From contig RWJK01001859.1 in assembly GCA_004335835.1 (NCBI GenBank), forward strand, positions 36,205-100,204: a stretch of DNA of 64,000 bases, written 5' to 3'. Positions 1 to 11,072 of the stretch are shown here, in pieces. The notes beneath the pieces were generated by a model. The model had not been told where the DNA came from and searched no databases. It saw only the letters and a list, made by a program, of their open reading frames with translations. The first letter of the stretch is position 1. Each line of letters starts with the position of its first letter. Source of the stretch: Scenedesmus sp. ARA3 (taxonomy: Eukaryota > Chlorophyta > Chlorophyceae > Sphaeropleales > Scenedesmaceae). A program made the translations under genes and the position numbers.

Positions 1-26
1 TTGTGTTCTGTGCTGTGTTATTGGTG

Positions 27-1154
27 ATGCGCATGTCTGCTGGAGGATGGCTACATCTGGCAGCCGCTGGTCATGGTGGGCCAGGCCCTTTTCTTCTTCA
101 AGTGAGGCCATATGTAACGTTGCTGGTGTGGTGTCTTCAAGTGAGGCCATATGTAACGTTGCTGTCTTCAAGTGAGGCCATATGTAACGTTGCTGGTGTG
201 GTGTTAACAATGTCGGGGATGAGGTAAAGTCTGCTTGATGGCCGCGTGTGGCGTTGTTCACACGTCCAATTTTATTCAAATTGTTGAGCGGTCAAGATCC
301 CGCTGTGCCGCGCAGATCGCCAGCCTGCCGCACATCGAGCTGGAGTTTGTCTCACCGGGCACCGGCGCCCGCCACAGCAGCCTGTTCCTGGTCGACACTG
401 GGGCAGGCGGCACCGAAGTGATGTTCCACAGCAGGGCGGCACGCGAGCTGAAGCTGCTTCAAGACCAGCGGGCACTGTACGACGTGAGTTGCTGCTTGAC
501 GGGATTGGTTGCATGTGTTGTGGCGCAGAGCAGGCAGCAGTAGCATCGGCTACAGCTGTTGCATTTGGTGCAAGATCTTCAACATGTGTGTCGGCATACC
601 CTTCGCGTGAGCACACCTTTTCGCATCTTTGAGCATCATGCCGTGCCGCTTCTGCAATTGCGCCTCACTGTGGCGTGCTGGGCAGCAGCGCAGGCTATAT
701 CCTAGGCTGGTTTATCTGTTGCTCACCCTCTCCTGCCGCTGTCTGCTGCCCTCTGCTGCCCTCCCACATGCCAATCACGTGCCAACTCCAACCCACCAGC
801 CGGCCTACGGCACCACATACGTGTCAGGCGTGGATGATGGCAAGAGCACCTCGCACTCATCACCGCAAGTTGCGGTGCAGTCCGGGAAGCTGCCAGAGAT
901 CATCATCAGAGGACAGGCAGGCTCCAACCCTCAGGCCTGTGGCTCCCTGGTGCTCAAGGATGTGGCTGCGCTGTATAGCAAGACTGGCGGGCTGGATATC
1001 AGCTTGTACTCGGCTGGTATGGTGTGCATTGATCTGCTGTCGAGGATGCAGGTGGTGCTGGACTACCCGAATAAGAGGATCGGGTGGAAGGTACCCCCGC
1101 AGCAGCAGCAGCAGGAGGGTGTGGGTGTGGGTGCAGCGGCAGCGGTGGCTGCAG

Positions 1155-1192
<38 letters not shown>

Positions 1193-1195
1193 TAA
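27..1195 (+). CDS. Retropepsin-like (clan AA) aspartic protease, 5' end uncertain
   Basis: Proposed exons are 27-101 (or starting before the window), 316-483 and 800-1195; all junctions are phase 0. Exon 316-483 carries the catalytic motif FLVDTGAGGTEVMFH, the single D-T-G of a retropepsin-like half-protease. The last exon carries the C-terminal lobe feature SAGMVCIDLLSRMQVVLDYP, typical of the strand before the flap-closing region in plant and algal clan AA proteins. The protein ends in a short poly-Q, a V/G/A stretch and a run of about 12 serines before TAA at 1193-1195. A GTACCC donor-like site at about 1089 could instead splice out the low-complexity tail. The first exon is supported mainly because its donor at 101/102 is followed by extra copies of itself, the pattern seen throughout this window. 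It is probably a soluble or organellar protease, but no targeting signal can be judged. ATG at 27 is one possible start. Confidence 0.6.
95..205 (+). repeat. Three tandem copies of the first protease donor region
   Basis: The segment CTTCAAGTGAGGCCATATGT plus about 10-20 further bases occurs three times with periods of roughly 30-39 bp. Each copy holds the exon end CAA and its GTGAGG donor. The copies lie downstream of the exon, as donor-side shadows do elsewhere in the window. Confidence 0.8.
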
Positions 1196-2123
1196 TGACA
1201 AGCTCGGCAGTGTGCGCAGCTGTGAGGTGTTTGCAGTTGGCAGGTCCGCAACACATGGCAAGCTGCTGCTGGTATATCTTAACTTCATAGAGTCTGGGCA
1301 GTTCACAGCATGCATTTGCGTTACATAAGCAAAATGCTGGTGTGACCTGCTGCTGCAGCTGCAGCAGCAGGTGACACATGCTTTGATTTTGAATTCGTGT
1401 GACTTTGCATGCGTTTGGTTGGGTGGGCAGCTCATGACGGGTGCTGTTGGTTTGAATTCTTGGTGTGATGTTGCCTCCAGTGCGTAGGGCTTTAGCGCTG
1501 CAGGACGCAAGCAGAACCGTCACGGTGTTGCTGCTCTGTTGACTGGTTACCACCCCGGTAGGGGCAAGATATGTTGATTGCGAGCTGATCACATCTGGTA
1601 ACCGCAACATATGATTCGCCCAGTAACATGCTACATATGTGTTTGAAAGGAGCTCAGCCTGTTGTCGGGTGTGGGACACTGCTGTTGATGCAGTGCTACT
1701 GTACTATGCACATGCAGCATCTGCTGGCTGCTGGTGCTGCCCGGGCCGGCCAGGACACGTCAGCCGGGTTGCACGCTTTCAGAACAACAAGCTGCTGTGA
1801 TTCAGCCTCACTCTCAGCCTCCCTCGAGCCACGGCACCCTCCCATGCTAGCACGCTCATCTTGTGCGCCAGCGATGCACCCATGAATGCAATCGGCAACT
1901 TTCTTGATATGCACGCATGGGTGCTGGCCAGCAGCGCGCCAACAGCAGCGCAGCCAGCAGCCACACAAATACAAGTGCCCACACCACTTCACAATAATGT
2001 AGAGCCACAGGCTCACCCAATAAGGAGCCGCACACGGCTCTTGGGGTCCACAAAACATCCCACAAGATATCGGAAAAACAACAGAATCAAAGAGTCCAGA
2101 ACAATCAACAAGCTTTGAGCAGT
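1196..2123. other. Convergent 3' intergenic interval
   Basis: This lies between the stop of the protease gene (+) and the stop of the SET gene (-), so it should hold both 3' UTRs. No coding exon is convincing. The only structured element is a copy of the SET gene's 3' end at 1815-1885, listed separately. Confidence 0.5.
1815..1885 (-). repeat. Copy of the SET gene's final coding segment, beyond its stop
   Basis: On the minus strand this segment reads HKMSVLAWEGAVAR, nearly identical to the last residues of the SET protein (ARKMSVLAWEGAVAR, about 2127-2190). It lies roughly 300 bp past the real stop in the direction of transcription, so it is a tandem copy of the last exon's 3' end in the presumed 3' UTR. 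Confidence 0.75.
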
Positions 2124-2622
2124 TTACTGTCTAGCCACAGCACCCTCCCACGCCAGCACGCTCATCTTGCGCGCCAGCGACGCACCCAGCAGCTGCCGCC
2201 GCCGAGCCGACAGCAGTGCCGCCAGCAGCCGCTGCGGCAGCACACCATAGCGTGCAGCATGCGCCCTGCTGCACAGCCCCTCTGCTAGCCTCACTGCATC
2301 TGACTCAGCACCATGCAGCTGCCTTACGGCATCCATGTGCTTGAGTGCTAGCACGATGTGCACTTCAGAGCCGCGCGCAACGGCATCCAAGACTTGCAAG
2401 TTGCACTCCAAAGAATCCACATAAAGTGCCAGCAGCTGTCGCTTTGTAACAGGCCCGGCATCTGCCTCTTCCCTGGACGGCAAACCCAGGCCTGAAACCC
2501 AAGCGCCTAAACCTCGGCCCTCGCCTGAGCCCTGACCAGCATGCTTGCTGCGGCCCCGGGACAGCGACAGCCGCGCTGCTGCTGCTGCGCCTGCAGCCGC
2601 CATGCGCCCACTGCCGAATCCC

Positions 2623-2653
<31 letters not shown>

Positions 2654-3232
2654 TGCTGGTGCGGCCTGTTACGAGGTCGTCATATAACGAGTTCTCGTCA
2701 ACTGGCAGCTGCCCACTCGCCAGCAACAGCTCGAGTAGCTCAACCTGCAGCTGCAGCAGCGGCTGTACAGATGCTAGCAGCCACCTAGCAGCAACCTGTG
2801 GCGAAGCCTGCTCTGCTAGCCCCGCATTGCTCTGCAGCTGTGGCAGCACGCTGGCCACTGCATCTAATAACACGTCAACCTTGTCACTGATCTGCTGTAG
2901 CAGAGCCAGCTGGCGGTCGGTGCGGCGGCTGTCAGCTGTGACAGCTTCCTGCACTGCTGCTTGCAGCTCTGCTGACTCAGCATGCAGCTGCAGCAGCAGC
3001 TGGTGCTGCTCACTGGGCTGCAGCTGCTGACCCCTGCTGCTGCTGCCCAGGCCGATGAGCCCCAGGGCTTTGTCGAGTAGGCCACCTTGCTGCTGCTGCT
3101 GCTGCTGCTCACTGCCGCTGCTGCTAGAAGGTTTTTTAGGGTCTATGATTCCCAGAAGCGCATTGTCTGCTGTGTAGTATGTTGTTGGGAAAGTGCTCTG
3201 TTCTGCCATGCAGCGCGCACACTGCAGGGCAT

Positions 3233-3275
<43 letters not shown>

Positions 3276-5694
3276 CGCAGCAGGCAACAACACAGATGAG
3301 TTGTTTTCACTGACAGTACATGGAGGTGTGTGTGAGGCAGCTGTGCTCAGCCAAAGCCAAGCAGCTCATCCACAGCATTGGCAGCACTTGAATAACCATT
3401 GCCAGTAGAACGCCGTAAGGAAACATACACAAGTGAACCCACGCGCCGAAGCAGGACCATGCAACACATGTGGCTCACCTGGCAGTGGAAGCCGTACACA
3501 CCCTGTCGTTAAGCCCGCCGCAGCGCCAAAGGACACTGAAGGTGCACTTAGAAGGCAGCTGAACAGAAATCTTCAAGCTTTTACCAGCTCACCTGGCAGT
3601 GGAAGCCGTAGACGCCCTGCAGATACGCCTGCCGCCGTGCCACGGGCGCCAGCCCGCGCTGCCCCAAGTAGCTGCCGCTGCACAGTATAACCAACATATC
3701 TCAACCCAATTGACAACTCACCTGGCAGTGGCAGCCATAAACGCCCTGCAAGTACGCGCGCCGCAGCGCCACAGGCGCCAGCCCACGCTGCACCAGGCGC
3801 CTGCCGCTGCACATAACAACCAACATATCTCAACCCATTGACAACTCACCTGGCAGTGGAAGCCATACACGCCCTGCAAATACGCGCTCCACAGCGCCAC
3901 AGGACACTGAAGGTGAACTTGAAAGGCAGCTGTATACAAAAACTCAAGCTTTTACCAGCTTACCTGGCAGTGGAAGCCATACACGCCCTGCAAATACACG
4001 CGCCGCAGCGCCACATAATAACCAACATAGCTCATCCTTGTCACCCACTCACCTGGCAGTGGAAGCCATACACGCCCTGCAAGTACGCCCGCCGCAGCGC
4101 CACAGGCGCCAGCCCGCGCTGCCCCAGGTAGCTGCCGCTGCACCTAACAACCAACATATCTCAACCCATGGACAACTCACCTGGCAGTGGAAGCCATGCA
4201 CACCCTGCAAGTTTGCGCGCCGCAGCGCCACAGGCGCCAGCCCACGCTGCCCCATGTTCCTGCAGCTGCACATACTCAGCAAACTCGTCCATTTCACTGA
4301 TCCACTCACCTGGAAGTGGAAGCCATACACACCCTGGAAATACGCCCAGCATATTGCCGCTGGTTTGACAGAAAGGCAACACGTGTGCCTCACCTGGCAG
4401 TGGAAGCCGTAGACACCCTGCAAGTACGCGCGCCGCAGCGCCACGGGCGCCAGCCCGCGCTGCCCCAGGTAGCTGCAGCTCAGCTCCTCTCCAGCTAGCA
4501 CAGGCGCTGCAGCACGCAGCAGCAGGTACTGACCCACCACAACTGGCACTGTGTTGGGTGCACAGCTGTGGTTTAGCAGCGCAAATTCTGGCCAGAGACC
4601 TGTTATGGATTCAGGTGTGAGCTCTCGGAGGAGTGAGGCTCCGGAGTCTTCTGAGGGCTCACTGTATGCGTTGCCTGAGATCAGCTGCTGCAGCTGCTTG
4701 CTGTTGAAGGGGCAGGCGATGGACGTGATGGAGGCATCCACTGCTGCTGCTGCTGCTGCTGTGTGAGCTGCTGGTGCTGCAGGAGGGTGAACGCCTTGTG
4801 TTGTGTCAGAAAAGGCGTCTCCCTGCAACAGCAGCTGCTGCAGCAGTGCAAGCTCATCGTCGCTGGCGCAGTGCTGCTCCAGCTGCTGCAGCAGCTGAGC
4901 GCCGCTGTCTTGCCCCGTGTCACTGCTGCTGCTGCTACTGCTGCTATCAGGCGCTTGCTTGCCTTCAACCGCAGCCACCCCTGCTGCTGCTGCTGCTGCT
5001 GGCTCTCTATACAGCAGCCTCAGCCACTGCAGCTGCCAGGGCGGCAGCTGCTGGCCCTCCAGCTGAGACAGCAGCTCCTCATTTGCAGGTGCTGCTCCTG
5101 CAAGGCCATACGCTGCGACAAGTGGAGGCACCACCAGCAGCAGCGAGCCTACTGGGAGGTTCTGAGTTGCTGTGAGGCCGTAGCGCTTTCCTGCAGTGGT
5201 GCAAATCGTGATAGGTAGTGGTCAGTGGCTGTGGGCTTTACTTGATGGGGAGTGTGTGTGCAGGTTGGGTGGGTGCTGTGATTTGCAGCATGTAGTGTTG
5301 GCATGGTCCAGCGGCAGCAGAGGATTATGTATGACCAGGGCATTCTGCATATGCTTAGCATTCTGCTGCTGTGCAGTGCCTGCTCAGCTGCTTCCCAGGG
5401 ATTTGTTGTAGGGGCGCTGCTGTGTGCTGAGAGGCATGTGCAGCAGCAGGCTGCCGCAAGCAGACCATGCAAGCGTGCACAGCACAGCGCACCTGGTACC
5501 CTGGAAACCTCTATTGGTCCAACATAGCGGGGAGGCGCGTACGAGCGGCGAGTGAGCAGCTGCTTCACGAGGTCAGCAGGCTGTGCTGATGCTGCTCCTG
5601 CTTGGCATCTCAGCGATCGACGTGTGTTGACTGCTGTGTTACAAACATAAGGACTGTTTGTTACTTTGAAGTGGTCCAAGCGTGACTGCAGCAT
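2124..5694 (-). CDS. SET-domain protein (SMYD/SET-type lysine methyltransferase)
   Basis: Three exons: 5694-5493, 5190-4394 and 3221-2124. Phases close (1, 0) and give about 698 residues. Exon 1 has an N-terminus that could be an organelle transit peptide, then PIEVSRVPG. Exon 2 continues with KRYGLTATQNLPVG, the usual SET opening of a G-x-G-L loop followed by a basic strand. The catalytic core lies near residue 274: FALLNHSCAPN, then AGEELSCSYLG. The exon 2/3 junction restores the post-SET zinc motif as FHCQ-CARC, which is the best evidence for skipping everything between 4393 and 3222. The SET domain is split by a long low-complexity insert (poly-S, Q, A). The C-terminal exon is mostly helical and Q/S/A-rich, with no domain I recognise. 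The likely role is methylation of a protein lysine; the substrate is unknown. Confidence 0.88.
3476..4335 (-). repeat. Eight shadow copies of the SET exon 2 3' end
   Basis: Intron 2 contains eight further copies of the exon 2 end (encoding LGQRGLAPVALRRAYLQGVY plus GFHCQ and the donor). Copy ends lie near 3479, 3593, 3720, 3848, 3962, 4053, 4181 and 4309. Spacings are mostly 114 or 127-128 bp, with one of 91 bp; the gap to the real exon end at 4394 is about 85 bp. A typical copy, 4131-4053, is about 79 nt, preceded by a CAG acceptor-like site and followed by a GTGAG donor. Because 79 is not a multiple of three, inclusion of one copy would shift the frame. Confidence 0.9.
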
Positions 5695-7920
5695 TGCAGG
5701 CGCGATCTACGGCGAAAACCGGGGCACGGTGAGCGGCACGCCGATGTGTGCTGCAGCACAGATGACCTAGTCAGAGAACGGCCGAAATGGAGATTTCGGA
5801 CCAGCGGATAAAGGAGAGAAAACAGATCGTTACACAGCCGGGTGACTAGGATGTCACACATGACCTGCTGGATACAACCCTGTCATCTCACCCGTCTGTT
5901 AGCCAAGCCCAGGAACTCCCACCACACGCTGATGCCGATGTGAAGTCCTGAAATGGCCCCCTCGCCAACCGATGCTTCAGCAATCACACGCAGTGCACAC
6001 CCCCTGCCATGCCATGCCTGCCCCCAAGGCGTATCTCCAGATATCCGCACTGGGGGCCATCAAATACAGCAACATCCAGCAACCACACCAACCCCTGCGT
6101 TGCCAGTGCCGGTAAACGAATGTGCACCAGCTCCTCAACAATCAGCACACCACATCCTGCAGGAACAGCCCAGCGTTTGACCGCTGCAATGCGCCAGCCC
6201 ACACAATACCACTGCTGCACAACCCTAGTTCACACACACATGCCAGGCGCGCCGGCAGTCCTGCACACCACCACAGATGCTGAACACCACGCCGTCTGTG
6301 TATGCATGTACAACAACACCGCTACCTGCCAAAGCTGGTTTGATCTGGTAAGGTGCTGCCCTGCTGAACATGCCGGAAATGAGGCGTAAAGATGTGCCCT
6401 GAAATCAGCAAGCCATGCACACAAGTTGAGAGATGTGTACAGCAACAGACCATGCAGGCCAGAAATTGCTACACACGGTCCCTTGTAACAACCCTGGCTG
6501 TGCAAACTTAAGAGCAGAAAGGCCGGTGCTAGCCATTGCGTAGCACTAACTCCAAAGACAGAACATCCACACATGTGCGATGCACAACGACAGGAAGCAC
6601 CAGGCCAGTTTAAAGCACACCTTGCACGCGCTTTGCAGCAGCACCATGCAAGACGACGCACACCATGCATGTCCTGCAGGCATACATCTGCAGATGTGAC
6701 AAGCTGTATGCTTTCTCATCCACCCCTACGCTGCTACTTGCGCGGTCTAGGCCACCAGCAAGCTCTGCAAATCAGCACCGACGCTTTTGATGTATGATGT
6801 AACTGTGCATGCCAGCAAAACCAGTCACAGCCGCGTCCGCAGCTGGCTGCTGCTGCTTACTGTGTGGCCCATAGCCCCTGGCTCCGGGCAATCAGCATGC
6901 CTCGACACCTGCTGTGCGTTGCAGCAGGAACACATGGCATGTGCAGGGCTGGCCAGCAGATGCATCAAGTGCACGGATGCCTGGGGTGCCTTCGCAGCTG
7001 CATCACCACGTGCATATCAAGTGCTTGGCTTCTCAGTCCAACCCATCACAAAGGTCCTGCAAATCATCCTAAAGGTACAAAGGCAGCATGCATCATGCAG
7101 CGCCCGTTGAAACAACAAGCCATGAGCAGGCAGCGCCCGCTGTACACGCCGCAGGACCAAAACACCGCAGCAACAAAGAATGATGTGTGTGTGATCTTCG
7201 TACTAAGTTGTTCATACACTGGTAGGCTTCGCTGCTTGATGTAGCAAGCAGCTGCACACCCAGCAGCAGCACGCCACAAGCCTGCTGAGATACAAAAAAA
7301 ACAGCAGGCGGGCTCGAACATGGCACGCAGACAAGCTGACGTCTGCTGCTGCCAAAATGATCAGTGCCACTCTACTGCCACAAGGAATCACAGGCAGTAG
7401 GCACTGCCTGTGTGTAGTGTACATAGCAAGCGCACTGCGGGCAGTTGCAGGAACCTGCCAGTCCTGCAAACCGAGGCATGCGGGACCTCGCAGCTGCAGC
7501 GAAATACATAGGCGATCTTTCAAGCACAACAACACCCACAGCTGAGAACATCCAAACACCTAATCGACGACATCCAGCTCCAAAGCAGTAAAGCACCATG
7601 AACTCTGCGTGATCCATGCCTGCTTTCCTGCAGCCAGCTGCAGTCCACTGCAACGCGACCCATTTACAAAGCACCGTTACCAGCAGCGCTACAGTCATCA
7701 GGACGCTGCAGCGGCAGCTGCAGCATGCTCCACCCTATGAAAAAAGTGCTTGCAATGCTCCTGCAGGCACTTGCGCAGGTCTGACTCATGCTGCTGCTGT
7801 GCTGCCCAGCTGCCTTCAACGCAATGCCGCACGCGCCGCTGCATGCGCAACGCCGCAGCTGGTGCCTTCCCCTTTCCCACCCTATGGGTCACAGCTCGTC
7901 ATCTTGCCTGCTGCGCAAGT
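5695..7920. other. Intergenic interval, no supported gene
   Basis: The part next to 5694 (about 5700-5870) is CpG-richer and free of CAG tracts, as expected for the SET gene promoter. From about 5950 to 7900 short reading frames exist in all frames, but none shows a domain, consistent codon usage or splice-linked continuation. The minus strand at 7892-7698 has an open stretch (HCVEGSWAAQQQHESDLRKC) just past the stop of the small gene; I do not trust it as a gene. Confidence 0.45.
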
Positions 7921-8409
7921 TTAGCTGGTGGACTTTCCAAAGCCAAAGATTTTGCTCCACAGTCCTGAAGGCGCCTTGGTCAGGCCGCTGTTGCCAGCCC
8001 TGGAGCGCTGCCACTCTGCAGCAGCACGACAGCAGGCACAGGAGTGTCAGAAATACTGCAGTCGGATGATTTGATTACCTAAATTGCTGTGCCACGCCCA
8101 CTGGGCAGGTATCAAGGGGAGTGGAGCCTGCTGTGCTCTGCAGCTGCTGTGAGCTTATATGTCTGTCAGATCCCTTGCCGGCCTCTTCCAGACCCCTGCA
8201 TAGTATCGTTACCTACCTGATTTCCAGTCCCACATCGCCACATCTGAAGGGGAGAAGGTCCTGTATAGATCCGCGTTGATGTGCTCGTGGGACTCGTGTT
8301 GTTGCTCCGCCACTGTCTGATGTGCCGTGGGATGCGATTTCGAGGGGATGGGCTTTGCATCTGAGTGGGGCACAGTCTGTGTCGAAGGCTTGGAGAACGG
8401 GGAAGCCAT
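7921..8409 (-). CDS. Small protein of unknown function
   Basis: Two exons, 8409-8217 and 8015-7921, join in phase 1 to give about 95 residues. The ATG at 8409 opens MASPFSKPSTQTVPHS. Exon 1 ends DVAMWDWKSG at a consensus donor (TCAG/GTAGGT). Exon 2 follows a CTGCAG acceptor and ends GLWSKIFGFGKSTS before TAA. The protein is polar and H/S/T-rich in its first two thirds, and short, basic and aromatic at the end. I do not recognise a family. Support comes from good splice sites, phase closure and a head-to-head position with the DUF1349 gene across a CpG-rich interval. Unlike its neighbours, its intron has no exon copies. The true gene could be longer or noncoding. Confidence 0.5.
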
Positions 8410-8905
8410 TTTGCCGTGTGACAGGTGCAGCTCGCGAGTCTGTCGTGAGTTCGTTGTCGTGATTTGTGCTATCTGATGCTGCACGATATACACTGTGTGT
8501 CCAGCAATGGCTCGGATAAGAAGACGCGGGACTGTCACAAGTCCGGAATGACTTTTGGGCTCAAGGGTTCGCTCATTTGCGTGACTCGAGCAACTTGCCT
8601 TCATTGGTCACCCGAAAGCCATCAGCATAGGCCACTCAAGCTCAGCATCAGATCGGCAACTGCTGTTGCTTGAACGTTGGCTGGTGTGTCGGGTGTTTGC
8701 TTGCCACCTGCTGCCTGCCAGTCGAGAGCAAGCTTTCAAGTGATCAATACGCTTACAGCTGAATAATCCAACATCTGCTGTGTCAGTGCTACTCACAGCA
8801 GGTGCTGTGTTGAAGCCTGCCCGGACGTCAGCCAACCCTAGCCAACCGCTGCTTGTGGGTCCAAACACGCCAGCCTGCAAGAACCTTTGCTGAAAGGCAG
8901 CTCAC
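8410..8905. promoter_or_regulatory. Divergent promoter interval
   Basis: This separates the start of the small minus-strand gene (8409) from the DUF1349 gene start (8906). It is richer in CpG and free of CAG/CTG tracts compared with flanking sequence. No specific element is identified. Confidence 0.45.
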
Positions 8906-9441
8906 ATGGCAGCATTTACGTCATGTTCGAACACAAAGGTTTTATGGGAGAACTTTAGGTCAGAGCAGTACGATGCACGGCTGCAGTGGGCGTTCCCCCC
9001 GGCCTCTCACAGCATCAACCAACAAGGTGGCTTGGTAGTGCAGACAGCTGGAGAGACAGGTGTGCATCAGTGGAAACAGTGCTGCTTGGTGGTCATTGTT
9101 TTGTTCAATAGTGCTATGTGTTTGGATAGTGTTGCAGTGTTCTTATGCCCACCATCTCACGGTGTGCAATGTCAACCGCTACAGTGGTATGCGTGTCACA
9201 CCCAGTAACACTGACTACAAACACAGACTACACTTTGCTACACTGTTGGACCCTTGCCAGCGACGTGATGAAAGTAGCGCACAATGAAGCAGCAACAAGC
9301 GCCTGTGTGCCCCATGACAGCAGATTCTGGACGAGGTTCTTGTGCATGGTGAACATTCGCATGCTGGCTTGCGCTTTACAGCAACCCCCTTGCACACCCT
9401 TGCACGCATCATGCAAGCCGGCTTGCTGCTGCACTGCCTGC

Positions 9442-9475
<34 letters not shown>

Positions 9476-10807
9476 GTTGCTTTGCACAAACAACCGTCAA
9501 TAAAGCATAGACTACTGGGAGCGAACACACTACGGCTTCAGGAACCAGAACGGCCACTTCCTGCACTTGCCTGGCCTGCGGGGCGACTTCTGCATGGCTA
9601 GCACTGTGTCCACGCAGCCGCAGCAGCGCTTTGACCAGGCCGGGCTCATGGTGTGGATCAGCAAGAGCTGCTGGCTCAAGACCTCAGTGGAGTACGGCGG
9701 GCCTGGCAGGTGCGGAAGCATATGGCGCTGTTATTTGGGCTCGGGAAATAAAAACCTTCTTGATGTGACGGTTTGGTAGTGCTGACGGTGCAATGTGAAC
9801 ACTGTGTGGTGAGGCACGCAAGCAAGCGGTGTGCGAGGGTGGGAGTCATGGCTAACATGGTTGGTGTAGCATGCGGTGCCACCGCCGCCATCAACAAGAA
9901 GCAGCAGCGGAGCACCTTGCTGTCATGCATCAGCAGCACTGCACAGCGCACCATGATGGCGTCGCTCACGCGCAATTCCTCAGCTAGTGGCATCGTGGCC
10001 ACAGCACTGACGCAGCTGTCACCTGCCTGCAGGCCCAGCCAGCTGGGAGTGGTGGTCACCAACTGCGGCTACTCAGATTGGAGCACCATGGACTTCCCGG
10101 ATGCGATGCAGGTGTGACCATAAGTTTGCAGGAAAAGCAGAAGCAGCGCAGCTTGTTGACCGCCTTTGACCACACACCTCCAGTGGGTTGGAGGTGACCT
10201 GGATGTGTCGTTGCATCTCCTGCCCTTGTCCCTGCTGGTCATGTAACGGTGGCGTATGCATGTTGTTCTACGTGTATGTTGGGCCGGGCCAGTGTGCTGC
10301 CGCTGATTGTGCTAATTTTCATGCTGTTGCTGAGCTGCCGGCGCTGCTGCTGCTGCCTCCTCCTCCTTCCTCCGCTGTGGTGACTGCCATCACTGGCGTT
10401 CGTGTGTGCAGCTGGCGCTGCGCGTGCGTAGGGAGGGCAGCGACTACATTGTAGAAGCATGCATCCCTCAAGACTCCTATAGTCCGGCAGCAGCAGCAGC
10501 AGGTAGCAGCAGCAGCGGCAGTAGCTTGCCCATCCGTGTGGGCAGTGGAACAGTGGGCAGCCCAGCCAGTGAATGGACGCAGCTGCGCATCTGCCACCTC
10601 ATGGAGGATGTGTCTCCTGCAGGAGTCGGCAAAGATGGGCTGGAGAATGTTGAGTTTGGGCTGCAGCTGCAGGCGGCATGTGAGGCATTGCCCCTGAGTG
10701 GTGTTGCGGCAGGGCTGTATGCTTGCAGTCCAAAGCCGGGGGGTGGCTTCCAGGCACAGTTTGACCGGCTGCACATCGTCTCTGGCAGGCTGCCTGGGCA
10801 CATGTGA
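8906..10807 (+). CDS. DUF1349 family protein (concanavalin-like fold)
   Basis: Four exons, 8906-9059, 9511-9709, 10033-10111 and 10412-10807, join in phases 1, 2 and 0 to give 275 residues. The diagnostic block spans the exon 1/2 junction: TAGET-DYWERTHYGF, then NGHFLHLPG, FDQAGLMVWISKSCWLKTSV and VTNCGYSDWS. This matches DUF1349 proteins ('regulation of enolase protein 1', a jelly-roll, concanavalin-like fold), where Y-W, the R-x-x-Y-G-F loop, the Q-A-G-L strand and the S-D-W-S strand are conserved. The final exon has an S/A-rich insert and the closing strands, including AGLYACSPKPGGGFQAQFD. Family members are about 190-220 residues, so the excess is the insert. No signal peptide is seen, so the protein is probably cytosolic. 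A sugar- or ligand-binding role is only suggested by the fold. Its introns contain CTG tracts but no exon copies that I can see. Confidence 0.9.
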
Positions 10808-11072
10808 GCGACGTGCACAATGATGAATTGAACAGTCAGGTTATGCGCCGAAGTAATCCAGGCTGGTCGAACAGCTTGTGTAGCATGGTGAGTGGGACTT
10901 TTGAATACTTCGATGGTAGGGGTGTTCAACAATGTTGCGTCACCCGTCACTTTGTCACAGAGGGTTTTTGGTGATGGCTCTTATAGGCTGCTGCAGCCAA
11001 CCATATGCTGTGGTTACAGTCAATTCAATTGTAATCTGTCCTCCGGGGTGCCTGACATCAGCTGCATGCACA

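Noticed and set aside
7698..7892. Possible CHCH-type small mitochondrial protein on the minus strand
   Set aside because: The cysteine spacing does not give a twin Cx9C motif, there is no ATG in frame, and it lies just past the stop of the small gene.
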